This document shows positions 16,810 through 25,224 of a DNA stretch of 64,000 nt, piece by piece. The notes beneath the pieces were generated by a model. The model saw nothing but the letters and a program-made list of their open reading frames with translations, made no database searches and was not told the DNA's origin. The stretch spans positions 1 to 64,000 of the IMG/VR virus record IMGVR_UViG_3300024262_005408. The stretch is one strand, 5' to 3'. Position numbers and translations under genes: made by a program. Origin of the DNA: a virus. Each line of letters opens with the position of its first letter. Within the stretch, counting starts at the first letter, position 1.

Positions 16810-17045
16810 TCTATAAAAACTCATTTTTAAGAGCTTTATTATCAGAAGAAGACGGCGGTAACGTCGCTGGCTCTGGTGGTGTGCTAGGTAGTTGGGATCA
16901 ATCTCATTTTTCTGGTCCGGGTTTATATGCACCTGGTGATGCTAGAAGGCCTTTTGCTCTAGGTGCAATGCAAAAACGAGCCGGTGTATCAAAAAAGAAG
17001 AAAAAGAAGAAGAAAAAGAGTAGAACAAAATCCAAAAAGAAATAA
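16803..17045 (+). CDS. Small late protein with targeting-like N-terminus and poly-Lys tail
   Basis: 80 residues. Residues 1-15 are amphipathic and end in L-S-E, like a T4 capsid-targeting peptide. A Gly-rich linker follows, and the last ~18 residues are almost all Lys/Arg/Ser. The gene is read from a late promoter. A packaged DNA-binding or condensing protein is a reasonable inference; no family is recognised. Confidence 0.75.
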   Translation: MSIYKNSFLRALLSEEDGGNVAGSGGVLGSWDQSHFSGPGLYAPGDARRPFALGAMQKRAGVSKKKKKKKKKSRTKSKKK

Positions 17046-17053
17046 ATTATTTG

Positions 17054-17467
17054 GTGGATAACTACGGTCACTGGACTTATAATCTCGAAGAGAAAGAGAT
17101 ACCGAACACGTTCTACGGTTTTATTTACCAGATAACAAATACAACCAACGACAGAAAATATATCGGAAAGAAACAATCAACTACAATTCTTAAGCGACCA
17201 CCTCTTAAGGGTAGAAAAAATAAAAGACATGTGGTTAAAGAAACAGATTGGAAAATATATACAGGTTCATCGGATAAGTTAAATGAAGATATTCAAAAGT
17301 TAGGTAAAGACGAGTTTAAATTCGAAATATTAAGGTTTTGTCAAAGTAAAAGTGAACTTGCATATTATGAAGCTAAAATGCAATTTGATAATGATGTTTT
17401 ATTAAAAGAAGAGTATTACAACGGAATTATTAACTTAAGATTGGGTAAGATTAAAAAAGTTGATTAA
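17054..17467 (+). CDS. GIY-YIG domain protein
   Basis: 137 residues from GTG 17054; a TTG at 17051 is also in frame. The GIY-YIG motifs are Y-G-F-I-Y-Q-I and R-K-Y-I-G-K-K. The P-P-L-K-G-R-K region, the W-K-I-Y-T-G-S-S turn and the Y-N-G-I-I-N-L-R-L-G end match a single-domain GIY-YIG family I recall from marine T4-like phages. It has no NUMOD modules, unlike the other three GIY-YIG genes here, so it may be a fixed phage gene rather than a homing nuclease. Confidence 0.82.
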   Translation: MDNYGHWTYNLEEKEIPNTFYGFIYQITNTTNDRKYIGKKQSTTILKRPPLKGRKNKRHVVKETDWKIYTGSSDKLNEDIQKLGKDEFKFEILRFCQSKSELAYYEAKMQFDNDVLLKEEYYNGIINLRLGKIKKVD

Positions 17468-17488
17468 CAATAGGTAATAAGTTACAAT
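17460..17488 (+). promoter_or_regulatory. Candidate sigma70-type promoter
   Basis: TTGATT at 17460-17465, 17-base spacer, TACAAT at 17483-17488, then GTG 17495 after six bases. Weak on sequence alone, but the spacing fits the other early promoters. Confidence 0.4.
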
Positions 17489-17494
17489 ATAGGG

Positions 17495-18064
17495 GTGAGG
17501 TTTATACTTCCAGAACATAATATCATCTTAATAGATTTTCAAGATATACATAAAAAATTTGAAAAAGATTTGATTGATGATATACATAGTAACGAGCTAC
17601 TTAGTACATTTAAAGAGAAAAATTTTCAGAATAAAGATATAAAAAAGCTATTTTTTCATCACTCTATAAAAGGAATTGTGGAATATATAAACAAAATAAA
17701 ATCACACAACAAGGTAGTATTATATTTTAACAACACTCAATTTTATGAAAGTGAAATTTTGCATTATTTACCAGAAAAAGATTATTTAAGTTTGTTAACT
17801 AAGTTGTTAGTTAAGTTAAGACATGTATTACCCGTTAAAGTAGTAATATCACTTAGAAGCTTAGCTTACTTTAAAGAATTAATTCAGAAAAATGACGGAA
17901 GAGCAAAAGGTACAGTATTAAAAATATATTCTACCATATCAAAATTTAAAATAGAATCGTTCACTTTTGAAAAAGTTAAGAAATTCGCGAACAAATATCA
18001 ATTAACATTTCTCTCTAATGATTATTTTGATAATATAAAAACAAAACAAATGATATTTAAATAA
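17495..18064 (+). CDS. Hypothetical protein
   Basis: 189 residues starting at GTG. It begins with an alternating strand I-I-L-I-D-F-Q-D and is otherwise Lys-rich with mixed helices and strands, including K-V-V-L-Y-F-N-N-T-Q and K-V-V-I-S-L-R-S-L. This looks like an alpha/beta Rossmann-like fold, but I see no P-loop or catalytic signature. It has an early-type promoter and lies before the late gene block. Confidence 0.65.
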   Translation: MRFILPEHNIILIDFQDIHKKFEKDLIDDIHSNELLSTFKEKNFQNKDIKKLFFHHSIKGIVEYINKIKSHNKVVLYFNNTQFYESEILHYLPEKDYLSLLTKLLVKLRHVLPVKVVISLRSLAYFKELIQKNDGRAKGTVLKIYSTISKFKIESFTFEKVKKFANKYQLTFLSNDYFDNIKTKQMIFK

Positions 18065-18067
18065 ATA
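18060..18067 (+). promoter_or_regulatory. T4-type late promoter AATAAATA
   Basis: Six bases before ATG 18074. It overlaps the stop codon of the preceding gene. Confidence 0.6.
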
Positions 18068-18073
18068 TATAAA

Positions 18074-18505
18074 ATGAAGTTTGATCAAGCTATAAATGAA
18101 GGGTATGGTAGATACGTTAGTGATCAAGAATCGAAAATGATACCAGTCAGTGAAGACGTTTTAAAAAGAGCAGCGGAAGTTGCTTATAATGCCTTAGGCA
18201 CAACCACATACGGAGAAAACCCAGATCTAATGAAATTATATCAACACACGTATTTAGATCTAAAACAAGCACTTAAATCTGGTGGGGTAGAATATTCTGA
18301 GGATGAAGATTTTGAAGATCTAGAAGGGGCTACAGATGAAACACAACAAGAAGGGGAAGATTTTGATGGTGTAAATGCATCAGCCTTATCTAAGGCTTTG
18401 TCCTTAGGTAAGCAATTAAAATCTCCTGAGGTTGCTCAAGCCACACAAGAGCTTCATGGTAAGGTAGCACAAAAAATAAAGGATGTAACAAGTAAATTGT
18501 CATGA
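18074..18505 (+). CDS. Putative internal-head protein
   Basis: 143 residues. It begins M-K-F-D-Q-A-I-N-E-G, so cleavage after I-N-E before Gly would fit the T4 gp21 rule. The middle is strongly acidic and the C-terminal third is helical. It is the first gene of a late run through 20402 in which genes overlap by a few bases. No family is recognised. Confidence 0.7.
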   Translation: MKFDQAINEGYGRYVSDQESKMIPVSEDVLKRAAEVAYNALGTTTYGENPDLMKLYQHTYLDLKQALKSGGVEYSEDEDFEDLEGATDETQQEGEDFDGVNASALSKALSLGKQLKSPEVAQATQELHGKVAQKIKDVTSKLS

Positions 18506-18870
18506 AAATAAAAAGTAAATTTTTTAAATTAATAAAGAATAAGCACAATGTATTGCAAGAACAGGTGCCGCCGGCACCACTTGCACCTGGTATTGACCCA
18601 GCTGCTGTTCCACCTGGTGGTGAGATGGTAGCTACTCAAGAAACAGAAACAATAACAGAACCTGAACCTGAGATTAAACAGCTGACATCCGAAGGTGAAG
18701 TGGAACTTATACGTCTTATTTTAAAAGCACTGATTGTTAACCCTACTGAAGGTACTATACCACCGGAATTGCTTGACGATGAAATTAACGAAAATAACGG
18801 CAGAGCGATGTTATCTAAGATAAGAAATTATTTGAACACTTACACTGACGACCCTGATATTAATTACTAA
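18502..18870 (+). CDS. Putative internal-head protein, Pro-rich
   Basis: 122 residues. A basic amphipathic first 20 residues ends in L-Q-E, followed by a Pro/Ala/Gly linker, an acidic stretch and a helical C-terminus with N-Y-L-N-T-Y-T-D-D. It overlaps the upstream gene by four bases and its stop overlaps the next start by one. Function unknown. Confidence 0.7.
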   Translation: MKIKSKFFKLIKNKHNVLQEQVPPAPLAPGIDPAAVPPGGEMVATQETETITEPEPEIKQLTSEGEVELIRLILKALIVNPTEGTIPPELLDDEINENNGRAMLSKIRNYLNTYTDDPDINY

Positions 18871-20402
18871 TGAAAAAGTATAGATCACTTGAAGACGTGT
18901 ATGCCAATATAGATCAAACGGTAACACTATTACCTAGACAGACAATTAATGAATGGGCGATATTGTTTGCCGATGAAGAAGCCGGACCAATAAAAATAGG
19001 CGATGTGGATGATAAATTTTTGAATAGATTAAAAAAAGATATTGGTAACCATCAAGGCGGGGTTAAAGACTTGTTACAAAATTTAGTGAACTCAGGTCAT
19101 TGGTCGTCTGGGATGAAAGACCAAGATTATCATGATAAAATTTTATTACCCGCAATAGAATCATTTATAGACATACCTGATGATATAGATGCAAATCAGT
19201 TAAAACACCTAATAAAAAATAAAAAGAATTTAACCGGGTTTGGGGATCAAATTAAAAATGCTGTTGTTAATAATAGTTCATTTAATTATCTAGATAGTTT
19301 GGAAGAAGTTGCATCCCCGGTATTTAAAGGCAACACAAGACAGCTATTAGATAGATTATATGCATTAGATTTTCAACAAAGCAATGTTAATGTAGGTAAA
19401 GGTGAATTAGTAGCAACACTATTTTCTAATGCCGTAAAAGGTAAAAAAGGAGATTTATATATAGATGGTATTGGTGAAGTAGAAGTAAAAGGGACGCAAG
19501 GCCGCCCCGGTAAATCGGGAGGGACAGTAGTGTCTGCAAGAAAAATCCTTCCAAAAATGTTAAAGGATAAAGGTCATGACATTTATACCGGAAGAGAAAT
19601 ACAGAAATTTTTATTAAATCTAACTAAGAGTATAAATGAGTTAAAGGGGTATATTTCTTCGTTGATAGGTAATCCTAAATTTACTGAACGTACTCAAGAA
19701 ATTTTACATCATATATCTGATTATGTTGAACAATTTACAGACCCACAAAATATAAAAAATATTGATAATAACGACTTTTATACAAGTAAATTAGATCTTG
19801 AAAAAATGATTCATAGCTCTGGGTTACCTTCAACTCAGGTAAAAACAGCGCTTAGCAAATTAAATCAAGGTTCTAACTCAAAACCTGGCCTAGAAAAAAC
19901 ATTTAAAGAATTTCAACATTCTAAAGACAGAAAAACCATTACGCCCGGTAATGAAGAAGATTATCATTGGAGTGATGTAGTTAAACAATACTTCATGGGT
20001 GACTGGGGACTAACAAAAGATGACATAGTTGATGGGTTTGTTGTATTAGCAAACGAAGATATTAATTCACAAGAAGAAAGCCAGTTAAGAGAAGCATTAA
20101 ACGTAATAGTAGATGACGATTTACTGTCAAGATTAGCAAACGAAGATAAAGGAGCTTTAGATACTGTTGTAGCTACAATACATTCTGCTTTATATCACAA
20201 CAGAGAAGAATTTCCTATTATGCTTTTGGTTAACTCTACTAGTAAAGAAGCTTTACCGTTAGCATTCCCGGGTGAAAATTTAAAAGAGAAGGTTTTAAAC
20301 CACTATAATACTATTGATCGCTTAATTAGTAACGGTCTTCTAAAAATAGGGTTATCTGTCGACCCTAGAAGCAAAGGAGTACAGTTTACATTTACGGGGT
20401 AA
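18870..20402 (+). CDS. Large late protein with PD-(D/E)XK nuclease-like motif
   Basis: 510 residues. Residues 176-210 contain G-K-G-E (Glu179), G-D-L (Asp195) and G-E-V-E-V-K-G (Glu205, Lys207). That is the E...D...E-x-K arrangement of PD-(D/E)XK nucleases and Type II restriction enzymes. The Gly/Arg-rich G-T-Q-G-R-P-G follows at once. The N-terminal 28 residues end in T-I-N-E, a possible prohead-protease site. Residues 220-510 are helical with no recognised domain. It is co-transcribed with putative internal proteins, so a packaged nuclease is a testable idea. Confidence 0.72.
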   Translation: MKKYRSLEDVYANIDQTVTLLPRQTINEWAILFADEEAGPIKIGDVDDKFLNRLKKDIGNHQGGVKDLLQNLVNSGHWSSGMKDQDYHDKILLPAIESFIDIPDDIDANQLKHLIKNKKNLTGFGDQIKNAVVNNSSFNYLDSLEEVASPVFKGNTRQLLDRLYALDFQQSNVNVGKGELVATLFSNAVKGKKGDLYIDGIGEVEVKGTQGRPGKSGGTVVSARKILPKMLKDKGHDIYTGREIQKFLLNLTKSINELKGYISSLIGNPKFTERTQEILHHISDYVEQFTDPQNIKNIDNNDFYTSKLDLEKMIHSSGLPSTQVKTALSKLNQGSNSKPGLEKTFKEFQHSKDRKTITPGNEEDYHWSDVVKQYFMGDWGLTKDDIVDGFVVLANEDINSQEESQLREALNVIVDDDLLSRLANEDKGALDTVVATIHSALYHNREEFPIMLLVNSTSKEALPLAFPGENLKEKVLNHYNTIDRLISNGLLKIGLSVDPRSKGVQFTFTG

Positions 20403-20403
20403 A

Positions 20404-20411
20404 AATAAATA
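20404..20411 (+). promoter_or_regulatory. Late-type box AATAAATA (short spacing)
   Basis: Only two bases before ATG 20414, so transcription from it would begin just inside the gene. It may be a decoy, or translation may depend on read-through from upstream. Confidence 0.3.
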
Positions 20412-20413
20412 CA

Positions 20414-21754
20414 ATGACATCTGAACACGAGTTAATATACGAAACATATAAAATATCAAGACTCTTAAATGAAGGTGGTGCGGCCGGTCATATGGCTCAC
20501 CCTTTTGATCTTCCTGACGTAAAAACAGGTAATGATTTAGAAAATAAATTTAAAGACACGGTAAAAATATTAGATAAAGAAGGTGGGTCTGTAAAAATAG
20601 ATGGTACTAATGTTAGTATTAAACTTATTCAAAACGAACACGGTCAAAGACAATTTGCTTTAGACAGAGGTTCTCAATCACAATTAGATGTAAATGGGGT
20701 TACAATAGATAAATTGCAAGATAGATTTGTTACTAAAGACGGTTCTGTGCATGGAATGATAAACGCTGGCAATACAATATTAACCATAATGAATCAATCT
20801 TTACCTGTTATTAAACCTGAACTCGAAGAATTAGGATTATGGGACGATTCCACAAAATTTATAAATGCAGAATTTGTTCAAGGCCATACAAATGTAATTG
20901 ATTATGGAGATCAAGATTTCTTAGCATTACATGGTATAAATCAGTTTTTAGAAAAACATAATAGAGAAGGGCAATTAGTTCGCCCTGGTATACCAAGACA
21001 GGAGTTACAAAACCCCATTACAGGTGCAACTACTTTAGAGAAAGGGTCATCGAAAGCAATACCTTTTGATCATAAAGCATTAGACGAATTAGCAAAAAAA
21101 GTAGAACCTGTAGCAAAAGAATTTAAATTTGATGTCATAACTCAAGCTGAAGTAGAAAAATCAGGAGAGCCTAATTTTAATAAAGTTTTATCAACCCCGT
21201 TTACAGTAAATTTTGCACTGGATGAATCAGAAACAAAACCTTTAGGTACCTGGCTAAGTCATTCAGTAAATCCATATTCTTATATGTTGCAAGGTCTTGA
21301 TGGAAAAAAAATCGGCGCAGTAAGCAAACAAAATTATTTAAATGTTTTAAATGGTGAAGTTCCTTTAAACGAACTATATCAAGAAACAGATATCGAACAA
21401 GCAGTGGATGGTGCCATTATTTACCACGCCACTGTAGTAATGGGTAATGAAATAAAGAGTAACTATACTAGTAAATTGGGTGGAACAGATTCCCATGAAG
21501 GTATTGTAGTGGCGGGATCACCTCCATATAAAATAACGGGTAGTTTTATTATAGATGGAATGAATAGCAGATTTAGATCAGCTGACGAAGACGATCAATC
21601 AGCACCTAGTATAAATTATGGTGGTGGTAAAATGGAATACCCTAATGCTCAAAGTGTTAATTATGCAGCAAGTTCTAAAGACCCCGGTGGTACCCCATAT
21701 TCTAAGTATCCTGGCCCCGGTAAAGCAGTCGGTGGTAATGCCAATAGATCATAA
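20414..21754 (+). CDS. Polynucleotide ligase-like nucleotidyltransferase
   Basis: 446 residues. The motifs of the covalent nucleotidyltransferase superfamily occur in order: motif I K-I-D-G with Lys61 as nucleotidyl acceptor, an Ia-like D-R-G at 84-86, motif III I-N-A-E-F-V with Glu153, motif IV H-E-G-I-V-V at 361-366, and motif V Y-K-I-T-G with Lys373. The N-terminus ends in R-L-L-N-E-G-G, a good match to a prohead-protease site after Glu20. An ATP-dependent RNA or DNA end-joining activity is likely; the substrate is unknown. The C-terminal ~50 residues are Gly/Ser/Pro-rich. Confidence 0.78.
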   Translation: MTSEHELIYETYKISRLLNEGGAAGHMAHPFDLPDVKTGNDLENKFKDTVKILDKEGGSVKIDGTNVSIKLIQNEHGQRQFALDRGSQSQLDVNGVTIDKLQDRFVTKDGSVHGMINAGNTILTIMNQSLPVIKPELEELGLWDDSTKFINAEFVQGHTNVIDYGDQDFLALHGINQFLEKHNREGQLVRPGIPRQELQNPITGATTLEKGSSKAIPFDHKALDELAKKVEPVAKEFKFDVITQAEVEKSGEPNFNKVLSTPFTVNFALDESETKPLGTWLSHSVNPYSYMLQGLDGKKIGAVSKQNYLNVLNGEVPLNELYQETDIEQAVDGAIIYHATVVMGNEIKSNYTSKLGGTDSHEGIVVAGSPPYKITGSFIIDGMNSRFRSADEDDQSAPSINYGGGKMEYPNAQSVNYAASSKDPGGTPYSKYPGPGKAVGGNANRS

Positions 21755-21765
21755 TAACTAATTAT

Positions 21766-23052
21766 GTGGCTCATACGCCTTTTGTAAAATATCATCCTAG
21801 AGTTGGCCAATTCCATGCACCTGATTGTACTATATTTAACTATGATACGATTTATCTGTTAACAGATTCTGGACCTGTTGTGTATGAACACAGTATGGGG
21901 GGTTATATTGCTCCCGAATTAGGGGGTAGAATACATGAAATAGATTGGTATTTTTTTATTAAAGAAATAAAAAAACTAAAACCAAAAATTATTATAATAC
22001 CTGAATGTTATGTCAATGGGCACTACCCGGAAATTAAATCTAAAATAGAAAACGAAATACGTGATGAAGGTTTTGATGAAAACAATATTTGGGTATATTT
22101 ACAAAAGGAAGAAAATTTTTATTTTGGAGAACAAAATGTAGAACCCGATTGGTTTTATACTAGTGAACCGGTATATAAAAATCTTATATGTCATACCATC
22201 GGCCATGCTGTTCCTAAAAAAGACAAAAAATATTATCCTCGCTTTAATGAAATAAGATTTTGTAAGCAAGGGTTTATGTGTGAAAGCTTCTTTAAATTAT
22301 ATTCATTAAGAAATTCTACCCCTGAAATGCAAGTAGAAAAAAGAAAAAATGTAAATTTAAAACCTGGTCATTTTGTATTTTATGGAGGGCAAAGTACTAG
22401 TAATAGACCTATTGTATTCCAAGCAATTAATGCAAGTAAAAAATTAAGTTTTGAAATAATAACATACCAAAATGAAAATTTAACTGATTTAATTTTAGAT
22501 AGGAAAGGTATTGGTTTATCGTTAGATGGTTTGGTCTTTAACACGATTCGTGATACTGAATTTGGTGTAAATGCCGTACCGTCCATAAAAATAACCAGAG
22601 CCCCTAGTGATATAATTGAAAAAAATAACGTAAATCTTTGGAGATCTAGATACTGGAAACAAATACCACCTTCATTAGTACCTTCTGATTATCAAAGAAA
22701 TAAGGTTAAGAAAAAATTAGAAATCGCGTATGAAGAATATATGGATAGTGTATATGATAATGAAAAAAGAGCTTTACTAAATCTACGTTATCAATTTTTT
22801 ATTAATATATTGCAAAAATTTTATAATATAGAACTATTTCTATTTGATATACTTTTTGGAGAAGACCTTGAAGATTTTATTCGAACCTTTCCACTAAATC
22901 CTGACTTTTCTATTTTTAAATATGCGGCTAAGCCTGAATTTGTAAACACTAATAATAGGGATGAAATGTGCGTTGATTATATACAAGAAGTTCTAAAATT
23001 ATTTGATAAACGTTTCGAACACAAATACAAAGAGTTTTTATCTAAATATTAA
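21766..23052 (+). CDS. Probable glycosyltransferase-like protein
   Basis: 428 residues starting at GTG. The N-terminal half has alternating strands. The segment G-I-G-L-S-L-D-G-L-V-F-N-T-I-R-D-T-E-F-G at about 248-267 resembles the donor-site region of some GT-B enzymes (a Gly-rich strand, then R-D-x-E). The C-terminal part is helical and Lys-rich. It starts 12 bases after the ligase-like gene. The call rests on one motif region; an unrelated function is possible. Confidence 0.5.
   Translation: MAHTPFVKYHPRVGQFHAPDCTIFNYDTIYLLTDSGPVVYEHSMGGYIAPELGGRIHEIDWYFFIKEIKKLKPKIIIIPECYVNGHYPEIKSKIENEIRDEGFDENNIWVYLQKEENFYFGEQNVEPDWFYTSEPVYKNLICHTIGHAVPKKDKKYYPRFNEIRFCKQGFMCESFFKLYSLRNSTPEMQVEKRKNVNLKPGHFVFYGGQSTSNRPIVFQAINASKKLSFEIITYQNENLTDLILDRKGIGLSLDGLVFNTIRDTEFGVNAVPSIKITRAPSDIIEKNNVNLWRSRYWKQIPPSLVPSDYQRNKVKKKLEIAYEEYMDSVYDNEKRALLNLRYQFFINILQKFYNIELFLFDILFGEDLEDFIRTFPLNPDFSIFKYAAKPEFVNTNNRDEMCVDYIQEVLKLFDKRFEHKYKEFLSKY
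23041..23048 (+). promoter_or_regulatory. Possible late promoter TCTAAATA
   Basis: The core TAAATA is intact, seven bases before ATG 23056. The first two bases differ from consensus. Confidence 0.35.
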
Positions 23053-23055
23053 TAC

Positions 23056-23676
23056 ATGAAGCTGTTTAGCCAATATTTTTACAACGAACAGGTAATACCA
23101 GATAAAGAAGTTAATTCTCGTACTGTAGCTTTGGTTCCTGGTAGCTTTAAACCCCCACATAAAGGTCACTTTGAAATGTTTAAATACTATGCTAATAAAG
23201 CAGACAGAGTAATTGTTGTTATTAGTGACCCTCAAAATCCAAAAAGTATAAGAACAACACCAGAAGGTAAATATATACCTGCTAAAACAGCAAAAGAGAT
23301 TTTTGAACTTTATGCTAAAAATGAAAATGTTCGAAATATTACTTTTGTAACTGACCCGTCACCCGTAAAATTCGTTTATGATTATTTTGCAGAAAGAACT
23401 CAACCAGGTGATAAAGTTATTTTAGGTGTCGGTGGGAAAGGTGAAGATGCAGCACGTTATAAAAATGCAGCTAAATATGCCCCTGAGGGTGTAGAATTAG
23501 ATATAGATGTTTTTGCTCCAGTTGGGGGAGATTCACCAATTAGCGCATCTGATATACGTAACAAATTAGATGCTTTAACAATAGAAGACTTATTACCTTA
23601 TATTCCTGACAGACTTAGAGACAATGAAGCTGTCGTAAATGCCGTATATAATGCATTGACAACTCTTCCAGAGTAA
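23056..23676 (+). CDS. Nicotinamide-nucleotide adenylyltransferase-like protein
   Basis: 206 residues. After an 11-residue leader, V-A-L-V-P-G-S-F-K-P-P-H-K-G-H (residues 24-38) gives the GxFxPxHxGH motif of HIGH-type nucleotidylyltransferases. The I-S-A-S-D-I-R motif near 162 is the (I/V)SSTxxR equivalent. NadM/NadD enzymes join NMN or NaMN with ATP to make NAD; CoaD and cytidylyltransferases share the fold. The leader M-K-L-F-S-Q-Y-F-Y-N-E resembles the N-terminal tags on neighbouring late proteins, so this enzyme may be packaged. Confidence 0.82.
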   Translation: MKLFSQYFYNEQVIPDKEVNSRTVALVPGSFKPPHKGHFEMFKYYANKADRVIVVISDPQNPKSIRTTPEGKYIPAKTAKEIFELYAKNENVRNITFVTDPSPVKFVYDYFAERTQPGDKVILGVGGKGEDAARYKNAAKYAPEGVELDIDVFAPVGGDSPISASDIRNKLDALTIEDLLPYIPDRLRDNEAVVNAVYNALTTLPE

Positions 23677-23688
23677 TTAAATTAATTT

Positions 23689-24324
23689 GTGCATGTAAAT
23701 CATAAACGAAAAGCACTGTTCTTCCATGTACCAAAAACCGGCGGGACAGCAATTCATACTGCTTTTAGTGCCCATACAATTACAACTAAAGACAAATGGG
23801 AATTTTATTTAGGTATGCACGGAAATTTTACTGATTTAAAATACGGACCCGGTACTAAAAAAGTATTTGATAAGTTAATAAAATATTGGAAATTCTGTTT
23901 TGTGCGAAATCCTTGGTCTCATGCTGTAAGTTTGTATTTTAATTTGATAGACTTAGATAGGTGGGTAAAAGAAGAACATCCAGAACCTATAGAAAATTAT
24001 AAAAATTTTAAATGGTTTTTAAAAACATATAATGGTGAAACCCCACTATATCGTCCTCAGTCTCATTACACATTTTATGATAAAGAATTTAAAATTGACA
24101 AATGGTACAAATATGAGCAGCTTCAAGAAGCATGGGATGATATATGTGAACGATTCAAATATAAAAAATTTAAACTGCCCGTTGTTAATATAACTAAGCA
24201 AAGAAAAAATATATTTGACATTGCTTATCCCGAAGATTATAGAACGTATTATGATGATGAGTCTATAGAATATGTGGCTAATAAATCAGAAAATGAAATA
24301 CGACGATTTAATTATCGGTTTTAG
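23689..24324 (+). CDS. Sulfotransferase family protein, paralog 1
   Basis: 211 residues starting at GTG. The PAPS 5'-phosphosulfate loop is F-F-H-V-P-K-T-G-G-T-A at 11-21. The 3'-phosphate motif is F-V-R-N-P-W-S-H-A-V-S near 70. Both match carbohydrate sulfotransferases, which move sulfate from PAPS to glycan hydroxyls. A second copy is at 29428-30024. The target is probably one of the phage- or host-made glycans. It overlaps the convergent gene at 24308 by 17 bases. Confidence 0.88.
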   Translation: MHVNHKRKALFFHVPKTGGTAIHTAFSAHTITTKDKWEFYLGMHGNFTDLKYGPGTKKVFDKLIKYWKFCFVRNPWSHAVSLYFNLIDLDRWVKEEHPEPIENYKNFKWFLKTYNGETPLYRPQSHYTFYDKEFKIDKWYKYEQLQEAWDDICERFKYKKFKLPVVNITKQRKNIFDIAYPEDYRTYYDDESIEYVANKSENEIRRFNYRF

Positions 24325-24685
24325 GATAGTCTCTAAAATCCATACCCGTATGTTTATACGCTTTTTTAATATAATCTTTAATTAACTCTTCCATACCTTG
24401 TTTTTGTAACAACTCAGCAAAAACTTCATTTGATAATAAAAATCCCTTTATCTGTCCATATAACCTTTCTGGTGTAATATTAATATGTCTTTGCGAGAAT
24501 TTAGCTTTTTTAATATACTCGTCTACAAATTGCATCATTGCATCTGTTTCATCATCTTCTGCCGGTTTTAATTGTACCATATTAGATTGAGGAAAATCTG
24601 CAAAGTCACCAGCTTGCGGGCCCATATTAAATGCTAAACCACCAGATTCCATTATTTTTTGTATTTTTAAGTCGTCTTGGTCCAT
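24308..24685 (-). CDS. Hypothetical late protein
   Basis: 125 residues from the second of two tandem ATGs (24688, 24685). The second start sits six bases after a TATAAATA box. The N-terminus M-D-Q-D-D-L-K-I-Q-K-I-M-E-S offers an I-M-E cleavage-like site. The rest is helical with an acidic middle. No family is recognised. It is the only gene on this strand in the local plus-strand block. Confidence 0.7.
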   Translation of the reverse strand: MDQDDLKIQKIMESGGLAFNMGPQAGDFADFPQSNMVQLKPAEDDETDAMMQFVDEYIKKAKFSQRHINITPERLYGQIKGFLLSNEVFAELLQKQGMEELIKDYIKKAYKHTGMDFRDYPKTDN

Positions 24686-24691
24686 CATTAG

Positions 24692-24699
24692 TATTTATA
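24692..24699 (-). promoter_or_regulatory. T4-type late promoter TATAAATA
   Basis: An exact octamer on the minus strand, six bases before ATG 24685. Confidence 0.65.
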
Positions 24700-24712
24700 T
24701 AATACGTATATT

Positions 24713-24720
24713 AATAAATA
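24713..24720 (+). promoter_or_regulatory. T4-type late promoter AATAAATA
   Basis: 27 bases before the GTG at 24748, giving a leader of about 22 bases. The leader contains TAAGGA, one of the few possible ribosome sites seen. It is divergent from the late promoter at 24692. Confidence 0.55.
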
Positions 24721-24747
24721 TAGTTAAGGACACAAACGGATAGACAA

Positions 24748-25209
24748 GTGAAAATCAATTTTAATAATAGAATAAGCAATCTCTTAAGAGAATACAATCG
24801 CGGTGTGTTAAACATGCAAACACAAAATCAACATGGTGATACAGATGACCCCGGAGAAGATACATATACCGGCTCGGTAGATGATACCGAATCAGCTGAA
24901 CCATCTGAAGAAGGTGAAGAAGGACCTGAAAGCGAAAAACAAAGAGATGTAGAGAGTTTAAAAGCCCTTCGATCTAACCCTGATAGACGTCATGCAATCG
25001 ATAATTACGGTTCAGTTAAAAAATACCAAAAGATGCTTTCCAGAAAAATACATAAACTGGAGCATAAAGATCGTAACGAAGAGGATGCAGAAAGTTGGGT
25101 TGATCCGGCTCATAAGGGTGATTGCACACCTATGTCAAAAGCGTCTTGCACCCCTCGTAGAAAAGCATTCGCAAGAAGAGCAAAAGCTGGGGATTTTAAG
25201 AAAAAGTAA
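24748..25209 (+). CDS. Putative internal protein with acidic middle and basic Cys-containing tail
   Basis: 153 residues starting at GTG. The N-terminus ends in N-L-L-R-E (residues 11-15). Residues 30-68 are very rich in Asp/Glu. The C-terminus H-K-G-D-C-T-P-M-S-K-A-S-C-T-P-R-R-K-A-F is basic with two C-T-P motifs, a pattern I recall from marine phage hypothetical proteins. The charge-segregated design fits a head-interior or DNA-associated role. Function unknown. Confidence 0.72.
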   Translation: MKINFNNRISNLLREYNRGVLNMQTQNQHGDTDDPGEDTYTGSVDDTESAEPSEEGEEGPESEKQRDVESLKALRSNPDRRHAIDNYGSVKKYQKMLSRKIHKLEHKDRNEEDAESWVDPAHKGDCTPMSKASCTPRRKAFARRAKAGDFKKK

Positions 25210-25224
25210 TAGAGAATAAAAAAA

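Noticed and set aside
16904-17176. Minus-strand frame rich in Phe
   Set aside because: Antisense of the poly-Lys tail (AAA/AAG read as TTT/CTT).
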